A stretch of DNA of 64,000 nt from Streptomyces iranensis. Lineage in GTDB: Bacteria > Actinomycetota > Actinomycetes > Streptomycetales > Streptomycetaceae. The number at the start of each line of letters is the position of its first letter. Position 1 is the first letter of the stretch. Shown here in pieces: positions 7,984-15,963 of the stretch. The stretch covers positions 186,001 through 250,000 of the forward strand of contig NZ_JAGGLR010000017.1 in the NCBI RefSeq assembly GCF_017874715.1, written 5' to 3'. A program made the position numbers and the translations under genes. A model generated the notes under the pieces. It made no database searches, was not told the DNA's origin, and was given only the letters and a program-made list of their open reading frames with translations.

Positions 7984-9213
7984 GACCAGCACCCCGCACT
8001 GGACGGGGTCGCTCGCACAGCCTGCTGTCCCCGCGGCGAGCACGCCCTTCGTCCCGGGGACGGCCGCGACGCCGAGCACCGTGGACATCTCGCTGTGCTC
8101 GGTGACGTCGGCGGGCAGTTCCTCGGTCGCCCACTCCGTACCGGTCCAACGGGCCAGTACGGAGTGGGGGTTGCCCGGGGCCCAGCCGGCGATCCACAGC
8201 CGCCCGGCGCCGTCCGCGCCCACGGCGTTCGCCTCGCCGACGGGGAGCGCCGGGAGCGACTGCCAGCGGCTGCCGGTCCAGCGGGTGGCCATGGTGGCCG
8301 TGGGCGACTGCGGGTCGTTGGTCTTCCCGACGACGTAGACCGAGTTACGGCCGGTGGCCACGGCGTGGTTGGCCACCCAGCCGGTCGGGTGCTCGCCGGG
8401 GGCCGGCACCTCACGGACCGTCCAGCCGCTGCCGTTCCAGTGGTACAGCAGCGGTACGGACGCCTCGCCGGTCATGGCGCTCGCGGTGACCCATACGTCG
8501 TCCGGGCCGGTGCCGGTGATGTCCCAGGGCTGTACCTGGCCACCGCCGGGGGCGGCGGGGAGGGACACCTCCTCCCATGCGGAGCCGGTCCAGCGCTCCA
8601 GACGGGAGACCTGGGTGTCGCCGTTCGGATCCCAGTCGAAGCTCGTCAGCCAGGCCGACTTCGTGCCGAACGCGGCCAGGTCGCCGACGAAGCTGAGCGC
8701 CCCCTCCGCGGGGGCCGCGTGGCCGACCTCCGTCCACTTCTCGCCGTCCCAGTGCTGGAGCACGACCGGCGCGGAGGTGTTGTCGGCCAGGCTGCCGGCC
8801 GCCCAGGCGTCGTCGGGCGCGGCGGCGGCGACCTTCTCCAGCTGGGCCGCCTTGCCGCCGGTGGAGGCGGCGGGTACGTCCGCCCATGTGCTGCCGTTCC
8901 AGTGTCTGATCAGGGGGGCGGGCCCAGCGGGGCCATCCGTCGTGCGGCCCACCGACCAGGCGTCCTCGGCGCCGGTCGCGGCGACGTCCCAGAACTCCCG
9001 CGAGGCGGTCTCGCTCAGCGGTGTCCGCAGCTTCCACGGGGTGTCGGCGCGGGCCGCCCGGTCGGACGAGGCGCTGGGCGCGGCGCCGGGCGCGGCGTTC
9101 GCGGGGGTGCCGAGGGTGGCGAGCGTGCCGAGTGCGACCGCGCACACCGCGACCGCTGTACGCAGCCGCGTCCGGCGGGTTCCGGGCCGTCCTGCGGTTC
9201 TGTCCATGGCCAT
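7966..9213 (-). CDS. Secreted beta-propeller-like protein of unknown function
   Basis: The 415-residue product starts with an Arg-rich n-region, a hydrophobic stretch (TAVAVCAVALGTLATLG) and an ANAAPG cleavage-like site, so it should be exported. The mature part has about seven repeats of the form W-x-G-S-x-W (HWNGSTWADV, RWTGSAWEEV, RWTGSRWQSL) alternating with ADDAW-type motifs, as in secreted Kelch/propeller proteins of Streptomyces. No catalytic motif is visible. The gene shares a TGTAAGAA promoter element with the neighbouring ECF sigma gene, which suggests it belongs to that regulon. Confidence 0.75.
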   Translation of the reverse strand: MAMDRTAGRPGTRRTRLRTAVAVCAVALGTLATLGTPANAAPGAAPSASSDRAARADTPWKLRTPLSETASREFWDVAATGAEDAWSVGRTTDGPAGPAPLIRHWNGSTWADVPAASTGGKAAQLEKVAAAAPDDAWAAGSLADNTSAPVVLQHWDGEKWTEVGHAAPAEGALSFVGDLAAFGTKSAWLTSFDWDPNGDTQVSRLERWTGSAWEEVSLPAAPGGGQVQPWDITGTGPDDVWVTASAMTGEASVPLLYHWNGSGWTVREVPAPGEHPTGWVANHAVATGRNSVYVVGKTNDPQSPTATMATRWTGSRWQSLPALPVGEANAVGADGAGRLWIAGWAPGNPHSVLARWTGTEWATEELPADVTEHSEMSTVLGVAAVPGTKGVLAAGTAGCASDPVQCGVLVSRDLG

Positions 9214-9229
9214 CCTTCTGCTCGGGTGG

Positions 9230-9288
9230 GGCTCTCAGGGCTCTCAGGGCTCTCAGAAGGAAATGGCCGCCGCCCGGCCGTTCTTACA
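9230..9288 (-). promoter_or_regulatory. Candidate ECF promoter (TGTAAGAA) plus 9-bp triplet repeat
   Basis: On the minus strand TGTAAGAA (plus-strand TTCTTACA at 9281-9288) lies 68 bp before the start of the secreted protein gene and is identical to the motif before the sigma gene (11099-11106). Between motif and start lie three perfect copies of GGCTCTCAG (9230-9256). Confidence 0.4.
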
Positions 9289-9303
9289 GCTCGCCCCGGA
9301 CGG

Positions 9304-10500
9304 TCATTCAGGGGCCTTCAGCTGCCGCTCGGTCCACTCCGACTCCACCGTGGCGGTGTAGTTCACCACCGTGCCCGCCGTGAGCCCCGCCTCGGTGGCC
9401 TTCGCGTCCGGCTTGGTCAGCACCTCCTGGTCGGACAGCAGGGCCCCGGTCGCCGGGTCCACGATCAGCTCCGACCGCGCGGTCCCGTAGTCGGGCCGGG
9501 CGGTCGCGGGCAGGGCGAAGCCGACCCCCTTACGGCCCAGCGGGTCGGTCACCTCGCCGAGCGACCGGATGCCCGGCAGATCCGCGATGACGCGGTACGC
9601 GGCGGCCCGGACCCCGGGCCTGACCGGGAGGCCGATCAGCCCGGCCGCCTGCCGCCACATCCACTCGGTGCGGCCCGAGATCTCGCTTCCGCGGTCCTCC
9701 TCGTACAGGTCCGCCAGCACCCCCTTCAGCTTCGCGCTGTCGCCGGGGAGCTTCCGCAGCTCCGCGTAGCTCACATTGCGCGCGCCGAGGGCGGCGATCT
9801 TGTCGCCGCTGTTGATCCGGTCCACCGTCGGCCGCTTCCTTCCCCCCGTCTCCAGCCGCAGACCGAGCCTGCCGCCCGACCCGGACGCGGTGAGCGTCAC
9901 GTCCTTCGGCGATCCGGCGGCCCGCCAGCGTGCCGTGTCGCGCTCGGTGCGGGGCTCGGTGGTGGCGTCGATCCCCGAGACCCACAGGCTCTGCGTACCG
10001 GGCCGCACTCCGAAGGACCACCGCGAGGTCTCGGAGGAGACCACCGCGAAGGTCGACTCGGCCGCGGAGGCGACGCCGATCCAGGACGACCGCGTGGTCG
10101 TCTGCCAGTACGTGCCTTCGTCCGCCGTGCGATCCACCCGGGCGGCCACGTTGAGCAGCGCCAGGCGGCCGCTCTCGGGAGTGTGCCGGGGGCCGTCCGT
10201 GGTGGGTCCGGCGGTGGCGCGGGAGCCGCGGGTGTCCCGGGTGCCGGAGCCGCCCTCCGGCAGGGTGGCGACGAGCACCCCGGCCGCGGCCGCCGTCGCG
10301 GCGACGGGCAGTGCCCACCGCCAGGTGAACGGCCGGGCGGACCGGGACGCCGTCCGCGGCTCCGGCGCGCCGGGCCTGCTCGCCAGGATGGTGATCAGGT
10401 CGTGCCGGGCGCGTTCCGAACCGGCCAGCTGGTCCGGATCGAGCTCCGGGGGCCGGGCGTCCGCCAGCGTCTTCATGACATCGGGCCGCTTGCGTGCCAT
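9304..10500 (-). CDS. CU044_5270-family membrane protein, likely sigma-factor partner
   Basis: The 398-residue protein has a short cytoplasmic N-terminus (MARKRPDVMKTLADARPPEL), one membrane segment near residues 58-76 (WALPVAATAAAAGVLVATL) and a large outer domain. This layout is typical of the CU044_5270 family encoded next to ECF sigma genes. Its start is 1 bp from the end of the sigma gene, so the two are co-transcribed and translationally linked. By position it is a candidate regulator of the sigma factor, but no classical anti-sigma zinc motif (HxxxCxxC) is visible, so that role is inference. Confidence 0.75.
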   Translation of the reverse strand: MARKRPDVMKTLADARPPELDPDQLAGSERARHDLITILASRPGAPEPRTASRSARPFTWRWALPVAATAAAAGVLVATLPEGGSGTRDTRGSRATAGPTTDGPRHTPESGRLALLNVAARVDRTADEGTYWQTTTRSSWIGVASAAESTFAVVSSETSRWSFGVRPGTQSLWVSGIDATTEPRTERDTARWRAAGSPKDVTLTASGSGGRLGLRLETGGRKRPTVDRINSGDKIAALGARNVSYAELRKLPGDSAKLKGVLADLYEEDRGSEISGRTEWMWRQAAGLIGLPVRPGVRAAAYRVIADLPGIRSLGEVTDPLGRKGVGFALPATARPDYGTARSELIVDPATGALLSDQEVLTKPDAKATEAGLTAGTVVNYTATVESEWTERQLKAPE

Positions 10501-10501
10501 G

Positions 10502-11047
10502 TCAGTGCTCCTTCACGGTCACTTTCGGGTGGGAGTCGCGAGGGTCGCGAGAGGGTCCGACCGCGTCCACGGCCCGCTCCAGCCGCCGTCTGGCCCGGTG
10601 CAGCCGCACCGAGAACGTGGCGGTGGAGCAGCCCAGGACGCGTGCCGCCTGTCTCGGGCCGAGCCCGTGCCAGGCGACCAGCGTCAGCAGTTCGCGGTCG
10701 GCAGCGGACAGCCCCGCCAGCGCCTGCAGCGCCACCGCGCGCTCGGCCACCCCCGCGGCCACGTCCTCGACCTGGGCTCCGGAGGTGATGACGCGCTGGG
10801 CCTCCCGAGCGGCCAGGTCGTACTGTCTGCCGTCGCGGCGCCGCAGCTCGCGGGTCAGATTGCGGGCCACGCCGAGCAGCCACGGCAGCGGTGGCGTGGG
10901 GATGTCCCGCATCCGCCGCCAGGCGACCGTGAAGGTCTCACTCGTGATGTCCTCACCGACCTGCCGGCCCACCAGGCCGGTCGCGTAGGCCAGCACACGG
11001 GGATGACACTCCTCGTAAAGGTCCCGAAAGCGTTGGGCGTCGGTCAC
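10502..11047 (-). CDS. ECF RNA polymerase sigma factor
   Basis: This 181-residue protein contains region 2 (FRDLYEECHPRVLAYATGLV, ITSETFTVAW) and region 4 with a helix-turn-helix (LGPRQAARVLGCSTATFSVR). It therefore directs RNA polymerase to alternative promoters. It has no extra C-terminal domain. A TGTAAGAA motif 52 bp upstream is also found before the secreted protein gene and suggests autoregulation. The GTG start at 11045-11047 gives the normal ECF length. The signal is unknown. Confidence 0.93.
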   Translation of the reverse strand: MTDAQRFRDLYEECHPRVLAYATGLVGRQVGEDITSETFTVAWRRMRDIPTPPLPWLLGVARNLTRELRRRDGRQYDLAAREAQRVITSGAQVEDVAAGVAERAVALQALAGLSAADRELLTLVAWHGLGPRQAARVLGCSTATFSVRLHRARRRLERAVDAVGPSRDPRDSHPKVTVKEH

Positions 11048-11354
11048 GCCGTCTCCTCATCTCGGCTCTCTCACCATGCAGTGGTCGAGGGCCGCGCTTT
11101 CTTACACCCGGGGAGAGGAGATTCCACGCGGCGAGGTGCCCGGGACGACGGAGGCCGGGACGATGGGGCCGGGAGACGGAGGCCGGGACGATGGGGCCCG
11201 CGGCGCTGCGTAAGCTCAGGAGCCTCATGGGGACGTCCCCTCTCTCGTCTCTTCACGTCCGATCCGGTTTTCCGGAAGACTTCTGCAAGGTTCCGAGGGC
11301 GCGTCCCCGGGAAGCAAGAGGCGGGGGTGGCTCCCGTCAACGGAGGAGGCGGTA
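11048..11354. promoter_or_regulatory. Divergent promoter region of the ECF sigma and LacI genes
   Basis: The 307-bp gap holds the minus-strand TGTAAGAA motif at 11099-11106, a 24-bp perfect direct repeat (below), and TTCCGGAA at 11270-11277 before the LacI gene. TTCCGGAA recurs at 12675-12682 just before the sugar-binding protein gene, although there it overlaps the ribosome-binding site. No gene was seen in the gap. Confidence 0.5.
11147..11198. repeat. 24-bp direct repeat, two copies
   Basis: Two perfect copies (11147-11170 and 11175-11198) start GACGGAGGCCGGGACG and end ATGGGGCC. They are separated by 4 bp and lie upstream of the ECF sigma gene. Confidence 0.9.
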
Positions 11355-12398
11355 ATGGCTACGGAGAGCAGGGGCACCGAGGGCGGCGCCCGGCCCAAGG
11401 TGACGATCACGGCCATCGCCCAGGAGGCCGGGGTGTCGGTGCCCACGGTCTCCCGGGTGGTCAACGGCCGTTCGGACGTCTCGCCCGAGACCCGGGCCCG
11501 GGTCGAGGACCTGCTGCGGCTCCACGGCTACCGCCGCCGCCAGAGCGCGCCCGGCGATCGCGCCGCCCTGATGGACCTGGTCTTCAACGACCTGGACAGC
11601 CCCTGGGCCGTGGAGATCATCCGGGGCGTGGAGGACGTCGCGCACCAGGACGGGGTGGGCACGGTGGTCTCGGCGATCCACGGCCGCGCGGGCTCCGCCC
11701 GGCAGTGGCTGAAAAACCTGCGGGCCCGCGCCTCGGACGGGGTGATCCTGGTGACGTCCGTACTGGAGCCGGTGGTCCACGAGGAGCTGCGGCGGCTGAA
11801 CGTGCCGATCGTGGTCGTCGACCCGGCCGGCTCCCCGGCGCTGGACGCGCCCACCGTGGGGGCCACCAACTGGGCGGGCGGCATGGCCGCCACCGAACAT
11901 CTGCTGAGCCTCGGCCACCGCCGCATCGGGCTGATCGCCGGTCCGCCGCGACTGCTGTGCAGCCGCGCCCGGCTGGACGGCCACCGCGCGGCGCTGGAGG
12001 CGGCGGGGGTGCCGTTCGACCAGGCCCTGGTCGCGCAGGGCGACTTCTACCACGAGTCCGGTTTCCACGGCTGCGATCAGCTGATGTCCGGCCCCACCCC
12101 GCCGACCGCCATCTTCGCGTCCAGCGACCAGATGGCGCTGGGCGCGATCGAGGCGCTGCGGCGGCGGGGCCTGCGGGTTCCGGAGGACGTGAGCATCGTC
12201 GGCTTCGACGACCTCCCCGAGGTGCGCTGGTCCGCGCCCCCGCTGACGACGGTGCGCCAACCGCTCGCGGACATGGGCAAGTTGGCCGCCCGTACGGTGT
12301 TGCGGCAGGCGCGGGGCGAGGAGATCGAGTCCCCGAGGGTCGAGCTGGCCACCCAACTGGTCGTCCGCGCCAGCACGGCCCCACCCGCCGGGAGCTGA
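11355..12398 (+). CDS. LacI-family transcriptional regulator (BxlR-like)
   Basis: The 347-residue protein has an N-terminal LacI helix-turn-helix (TITAIAQEAGVSVPTVSRVV) followed by a periplasmic-binding-protein-like ligand domain (VVVDPAGSP, IVGFDDLPEVRW). The ribosome-binding site GGAGGAGG ends 5 bp before ATG 11355. It precedes a sugar-binding protein, two permeases and a GH3 enzyme, so it most likely represses that operon and is released by a xylo- or gluco-oligosaccharide. This is the arrangement of Streptomyces bxlR-bxlEFGA. The ligand is inferred only. Confidence 0.9.
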   Translation: MATESRGTEGGARPKVTITAIAQEAGVSVPTVSRVVNGRSDVSPETRARVEDLLRLHGYRRRQSAPGDRAALMDLVFNDLDSPWAVEIIRGVEDVAHQDGVGTVVSAIHGRAGSARQWLKNLRARASDGVILVTSVLEPVVHEELRRLNVPIVVVDPAGSPALDAPTVGATNWAGGMAATEHLLSLGHRRIGLIAGPPRLLCSRARLDGHRAALEAAGVPFDQALVAQGDFYHESGFHGCDQLMSGPTPPTAIFASSDQMALGAIEALRRRGLRVPEDVSIVGFDDLPEVRWSAPPLTTVRQPLADMGKLAARTVLRQARGEEIESPRVELATQLVVRASTAPPAGS

Positions 12399-12400
12399 TC

Positions 12401-12586
12401 CCCCGCCCCGCCCCTTCCCGAAACCGGGGCTCCGCCCCGGACCCCGGTCCTCAATCGCCGGACGGGCTGGAAATCCAGCCCGTCAGGGGGCACCTCCCAG
12501 CGGTAGCTGGGGGAGATTGAGGACACGCCCGAAGGGCGTTCGGGGCCGGGGGCTGCGCCCCCGATTCGGGAAGGGGCGGGGCGGGG
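12401..12586. repeat. MITE-like Streptomyces intergenic element with 22-bp inverted ends
   Basis: The left end (12401-12422, CCCCGCCCCGCCCCTTCCCG then AA) is perfectly complementary to 12565-12586. Inside are nested inverted modules: TCCTCAATC and GATTGAGGA, CTGGAAATCCAG, GGGGCTCCGCCCC, and the 30-bp module at 12486-12515. It fills the gap between the LacI gene and the binding-protein gene and could act as a terminator or RNA structure. No coding capacity is visible. Confidence 0.85.
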
Positions 12587-12690
12587 AACAAAGCCGCCCG
12601 CTGCCGCACCCCTTGACACCGCATCAGCACCCCCATACCTTCCACGCAACCGCTTCCGAGAATTATCGGGCTACTTCCGGAAGGCACACG

Positions 12691-13998
12691 ATGCGCATAC
12701 CTCGGTCAAGGTCCACCCTTCGTGCGTCCACCCTGGCAGCGGCCGTGCTGCTGGTCGGAACGGCACTCGCCGGCTGCGGAAGCGGCGGGCCCGGGGGTTC
12801 GGATGACGATTCCCTCGACGTCTGGGTCTACCAGGACGCCTCGACCAAGGTGCAGCGCGAGGTCGTCAAGCGGTTCAACAAGACCTCCGACATCAAGGTG
12901 AAACTCACCCAGGTGCCCGGTGAGGGCTACTCGGACAAGATGCGCACCTCCATGGGCACGCCCAACGCCCCGGACATCTTCTTCAACTGGGGCGGCGGCA
13001 GCATCAGCGACTTCGTCAAGAAGGACATGCTGCTCGACCTGGACCCGGCGATGGCCAAGGACGCGGAGCTGAAGAAGGCGTTCATCCCCACGATCCTCGA
13101 CGCGGGCGCGATCGACGGAAAGCACTACGGGATCCCCATGCGCGGGATGCAGCCAGTGATCCTCTTCTACAACAAGGACGTCTTCGGGGACGCCGGGGCC
13201 AGGCCCCCGAAGTCCTGGGACGATCTCCTGAAGCTCATCGACACCTTCAAGGACAAGGGCGTCGCCCCGTTCGCGCTGGCCGGCACCGACGCCTGGACCG
13301 AGCTGATGTGGGTGGAGTACCTGGTGGACCGCTACGGCGGGGCCGGGGTGTTCCAGAAGATCCTGAGCCAGGGCATGGCTGCGTGGGACGACCCGGCGGT
13401 GCTCAAGGCCGCGCAGACGGTCAGGGACCTGGTCGGCCGGGGCGCGTTCGGCAAGAACTACAAGTCGGTCAACTACACGGCCGACGGGGCCTCCACGCTC
13501 TTCGCCAAGGGCAAGGCGGCCATGCATCTGATGGGCAGCTGGGAGTACGCCAACCAGAAGGCCAACCAGCCCGCGTTCGCCAAGTCGGGGCTGGGCTGGA
13601 CCACCTTCCCGGCGGTCCCCGGCGGCAGTGGTGACCCCAAGAGCGTCGTCGGCAATCCGACCAACTACTGGTCGGTCAACGCCAAGGTGAAGGGCGACAA
13701 GCAGAAGGCGGCGATCGAGTTCGTGAAGTTCGCAGCGGAGCAGGACTACTCCAAGGATCTGATCGCCAACGGGGACGTCCCCACCACCTCCGACGCCACC
13801 TCCCTGCTCGCCGAGCACGAGAACCCCGACTACGCGCGGTTCCAGTACGACATGGTCAAGCGGGCCCCCGACTTCACGCTCTCCTGGGACCAGGCGCTGC
13901 CCGCCAAGTACACCCCGCCGCTGCACACCGCCGTGCAGAAGCTGTTCAACGGGCAGCTCAGCCCGGCCGGGTTCATCGACGCCCTGAAGGGCATGTGA
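12691..13998 (+). CDS. Sugar ABC transporter substrate-binding lipoprotein (BxlE-like)
   Basis: ATG 12691 with GGAAGG 6 bp upstream gives 435 residues. A signal peptide ends in the lipobox LAGC with cysteine 29, so the protein is lipid-anchored outside the membrane. The body is a family 1 extracellular solute-binding protein (DVWVYQD, DIFFNWGGG, NPTNYWSVN). It precedes two permease genes and a GH3 enzyme with start-stop overlap. As usual in Streptomyces no ATPase gene is present, so a shared ATPase such as MsiK probably energises the importer. Xylobiose or related oligosaccharides are the best guess from gene order. Confidence 0.9.
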   Translation: MRIPRSRSTLRASTLAAAVLLVGTALAGCGSGGPGGSDDDSLDVWVYQDASTKVQREVVKRFNKTSDIKVKLTQVPGEGYSDKMRTSMGTPNAPDIFFNWGGGSISDFVKKDMLLDLDPAMAKDAELKKAFIPTILDAGAIDGKHYGIPMRGMQPVILFYNKDVFGDAGARPPKSWDDLLKLIDTFKDKGVAPFALAGTDAWTELMWVEYLVDRYGGAGVFQKILSQGMAAWDDPAVLKAAQTVRDLVGRGAFGKNYKSVNYTADGASTLFAKGKAAMHLMGSWEYANQKANQPAFAKSGLGWTTFPAVPGGSGDPKSVVGNPTNYWSVNAKVKGDKQKAAIEFVKFAAEQDYSKDLIANGDVPTTSDATSLLAEHENPDYARFQYDMVKRAPDFTLSWDQALPAKYTPPLHTAVQKLFNGQLSPAGFIDALKGM

Positions 13999-14972
13999 TG
14001 GCGGACGCCGCGACCCGCGAGCGGCGTCCGACCCGCGAGCGGCGTCCAGCCCCCGAGCGGCGCCGGAGCGTCAGGGGAGCGAAAGTCGGGCGGGCCGGGG
14101 TCGGCCGGCCCGGCGTCGTCTGGGCTCTCCCCGGGGCGCTGTTCTTCGTCTTCTTCGCGGTGGCGCCGATGGTCCTGGTCGGCGCCCTCGCCTTCACCGA
14201 CTGGGACGGCATCGGCACCCCGAGCTGGACCGGGATGAGCAACTGGTCCCGGCTGTGGGACGACCCGGAGACCCATCAGGCCATCTGGCTCAGCCTGATC
14301 CTGACCGTACTGACCTGGGTGTTCCAGACCCCGCTCGCGCTGCTGCTGGGTGTCTGGGCGGCCGGGCGGCAGCGCAACCGGGCCGTGCTGTCGGCGATCT
14401 TCTTCCTGCCGCTGCTCGGCTCGTCCGTGGCGCTCGCGCTGGTCTGGAAGTCGCTGCTGGACCCCAACTTCGGTCTGATCGCCGACATCGGGCCCGCCCT
14501 GGGCTTCGCGGACGGCGATCTACTGGGCAGCTCCAAGGGCGCCTTCGGGGCGATCCTCTTCGTCACCGCCTGGCAGTTCATCCCGCTGCACACACTGATC
14601 TACCAGGGCGGCGCCCGCGCCATCCCGCGCTCGCTCTACGACGCGGCGGCGATCGACGGCGCCGGGACCGTACGGCAGTTCTTCTCGATCACCCTGCCCC
14701 AGCTGCGCAACACCATCGTCACCTCCTCGGTGATCATGGTGGTGGGCGCGCTGACCTTCTTCGACACCGTCCTGATCCTCACCAAGGGCGGGCCGGGCAC
14801 GGACACCACGATCGTGCCGTACCTGATGTACAAGAACGGCTTCCAGGCGTTCGACCTCGGCTACGCCAGCGCGGTCGCCACCATCCTCGTCGTCGTCGCC
14901 ACCACCGTCTCGCTGCTGCTGGTGCGGCTCACCGGCTTCGCCGCGATGCGCAGCACCCGGGAGGGGATGTGA
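13998..14972 (+). CDS. Sugar ABC transporter permease 1 (BxlF-like)
   Basis: ATG 13998 overlaps the upstream TGA (a GTG at 13995 is the alternative) and gives 324 residues. Six membrane segments are visible after an Arg-rich N-terminus of about 35 residues. The EAA loop reads YDAAAIDGAGTVRQFFSITLP, the contact site for the ATPase. It is a MalF/MsmF-type inner-membrane permease. The N-terminus has a small tandem duplication (RERRPTRERRPAPERR). Confidence 0.92.
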   Translation: MADAATRERRPTRERRPAPERRRSVRGAKVGRAGVGRPGVVWALPGALFFVFFAVAPMVLVGALAFTDWDGIGTPSWTGMSNWSRLWDDPETHQAIWLSLILTVLTWVFQTPLALLLGVWAAGRQRNRAVLSAIFFLPLLGSSVALALVWKSLLDPNFGLIADIGPALGFADGDLLGSSKGAFGAILFVTAWQFIPLHTLIYQGGARAIPRSLYDAAAIDGAGTVRQFFSITLPQLRNTIVTSSVIMVVGALTFFDTVLILTKGGPGTDTTIVPYLMYKNGFQAFDLGYASAVATILVVVATTVSLLLVRLTGFAAMRSTREGM

Positions 14973-15898
14973 CCGACGTCCTGCACGACCACCCCGACCA
15001 CTCCCCGAACCGCCCCCTGAACGGCGTCCGTACGCCGAACAAGACCCCGGCGGCCCCTCGCCCCCGCCTCCGCCGCCGGGGTCTGCCCCGCGCCAACTAC
15101 CCGGCCGGGCTCGGCTCCCTGATCTGGCTCGGCATCGTCGGACTGCCGCTGTACGTCCTGGTGGCCGCCACCTTCCAGACCCGCGACGGCTATATCGACG
15201 ACGGCCCGCTGGCCCTGCCCGACCATCCCACGCTCGCCAACTACCGGCGGGTGCTGCGCTCCGACTTCCTCTCCTACCTCCTCAACACCGCGCTGGTCAC
15301 GGCCGTGTGCGCGGCGATCGTGATCACGCTGTCGGTGACCGTCGGCTACACCGTCGTCCGCGCCCGCGGCCGCACGTCCCGCCGGATCTTCCAGATCTTC
15401 CTGCTGGGTCTCGCGATCCCCTCCCAGGCCGTGGTGATCCCGGTCTATCTGGTCATCACCAAGCTCCATCTGTACGACACCCTGCTCGCGGTGATCCTGC
15501 CGACGGCCGCCTTCTCCCTCCCGGTCAGCGTGCTGATCCTGGTCGGCACGATGCGCGACATCGACGAGGAGCTGTACGAGTCGATGGCGCTGGACGGTGC
15601 GAGCCCGACCCGGGTGCTGCTCCAGCTCGTGGTGCCGCTGTCGCGGTCCGGGATCTCCACGGTCGGGGTGATGTCGGCCCTGCACGCCTGGAACGGCTTC
15701 CTCTTCCCGCTGCTGCTCACCCAGTCCAAGAGCAACCGGCTGCTGACCCTGGGGCTGTACGACTACGTGGGCGAGTTCCGGGTGGACACCCCGGCGCTGC
15801 TCACCGCCGTGGTGCTCTCCATCGTCCCGATCTTCCTGGTCTATCTCTTCGCCCGCCGTCAGCTGATCAGTGGGCTGATGGGCGTGGGCGGCAAATAG
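14969..15898 (+). CDS. Sugar ABC transporter permease 2 (BxlG-like)
   Basis: GTG 14969 overlaps the previous stop and gives 309 residues; longer upstream reading is the shadow of permease 1. The first 50 residues are hydrophilic. Six membrane segments follow, with the EAA loop YESMALDGASPTRVLLQLVVP. It belongs to the MalG/MsmG family and pairs with the preceding permease. The following GH3 gene starts 65 bp downstream. Confidence 0.92.
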   Translation: MTDVLHDHPDHSPNRPLNGVRTPNKTPAAPRPRLRRRGLPRANYPAGLGSLIWLGIVGLPLYVLVAATFQTRDGYIDDGPLALPDHPTLANYRRVLRSDFLSYLLNTALVTAVCAAIVITLSVTVGYTVVRARGRTSRRIFQIFLLGLAIPSQAVVIPVYLVITKLHLYDTLLAVILPTAAFSLPVSVLILVGTMRDIDEELYESMALDGASPTRVLLQLVVPLSRSGISTVGVMSALHAWNGFLFPLLLTQSKSNRLLTLGLYDYVGEFRVDTPALLTAVVLSIVPIFLVYLFARRQLISGLMGVGGK

Positions 15899-15963
15899 GC
15901 CCGCCTCCGGGCGGCACACGAGCCGTTCTCCCACCCCGCCGTCCTCCCCCGACAAGGAGCTTC

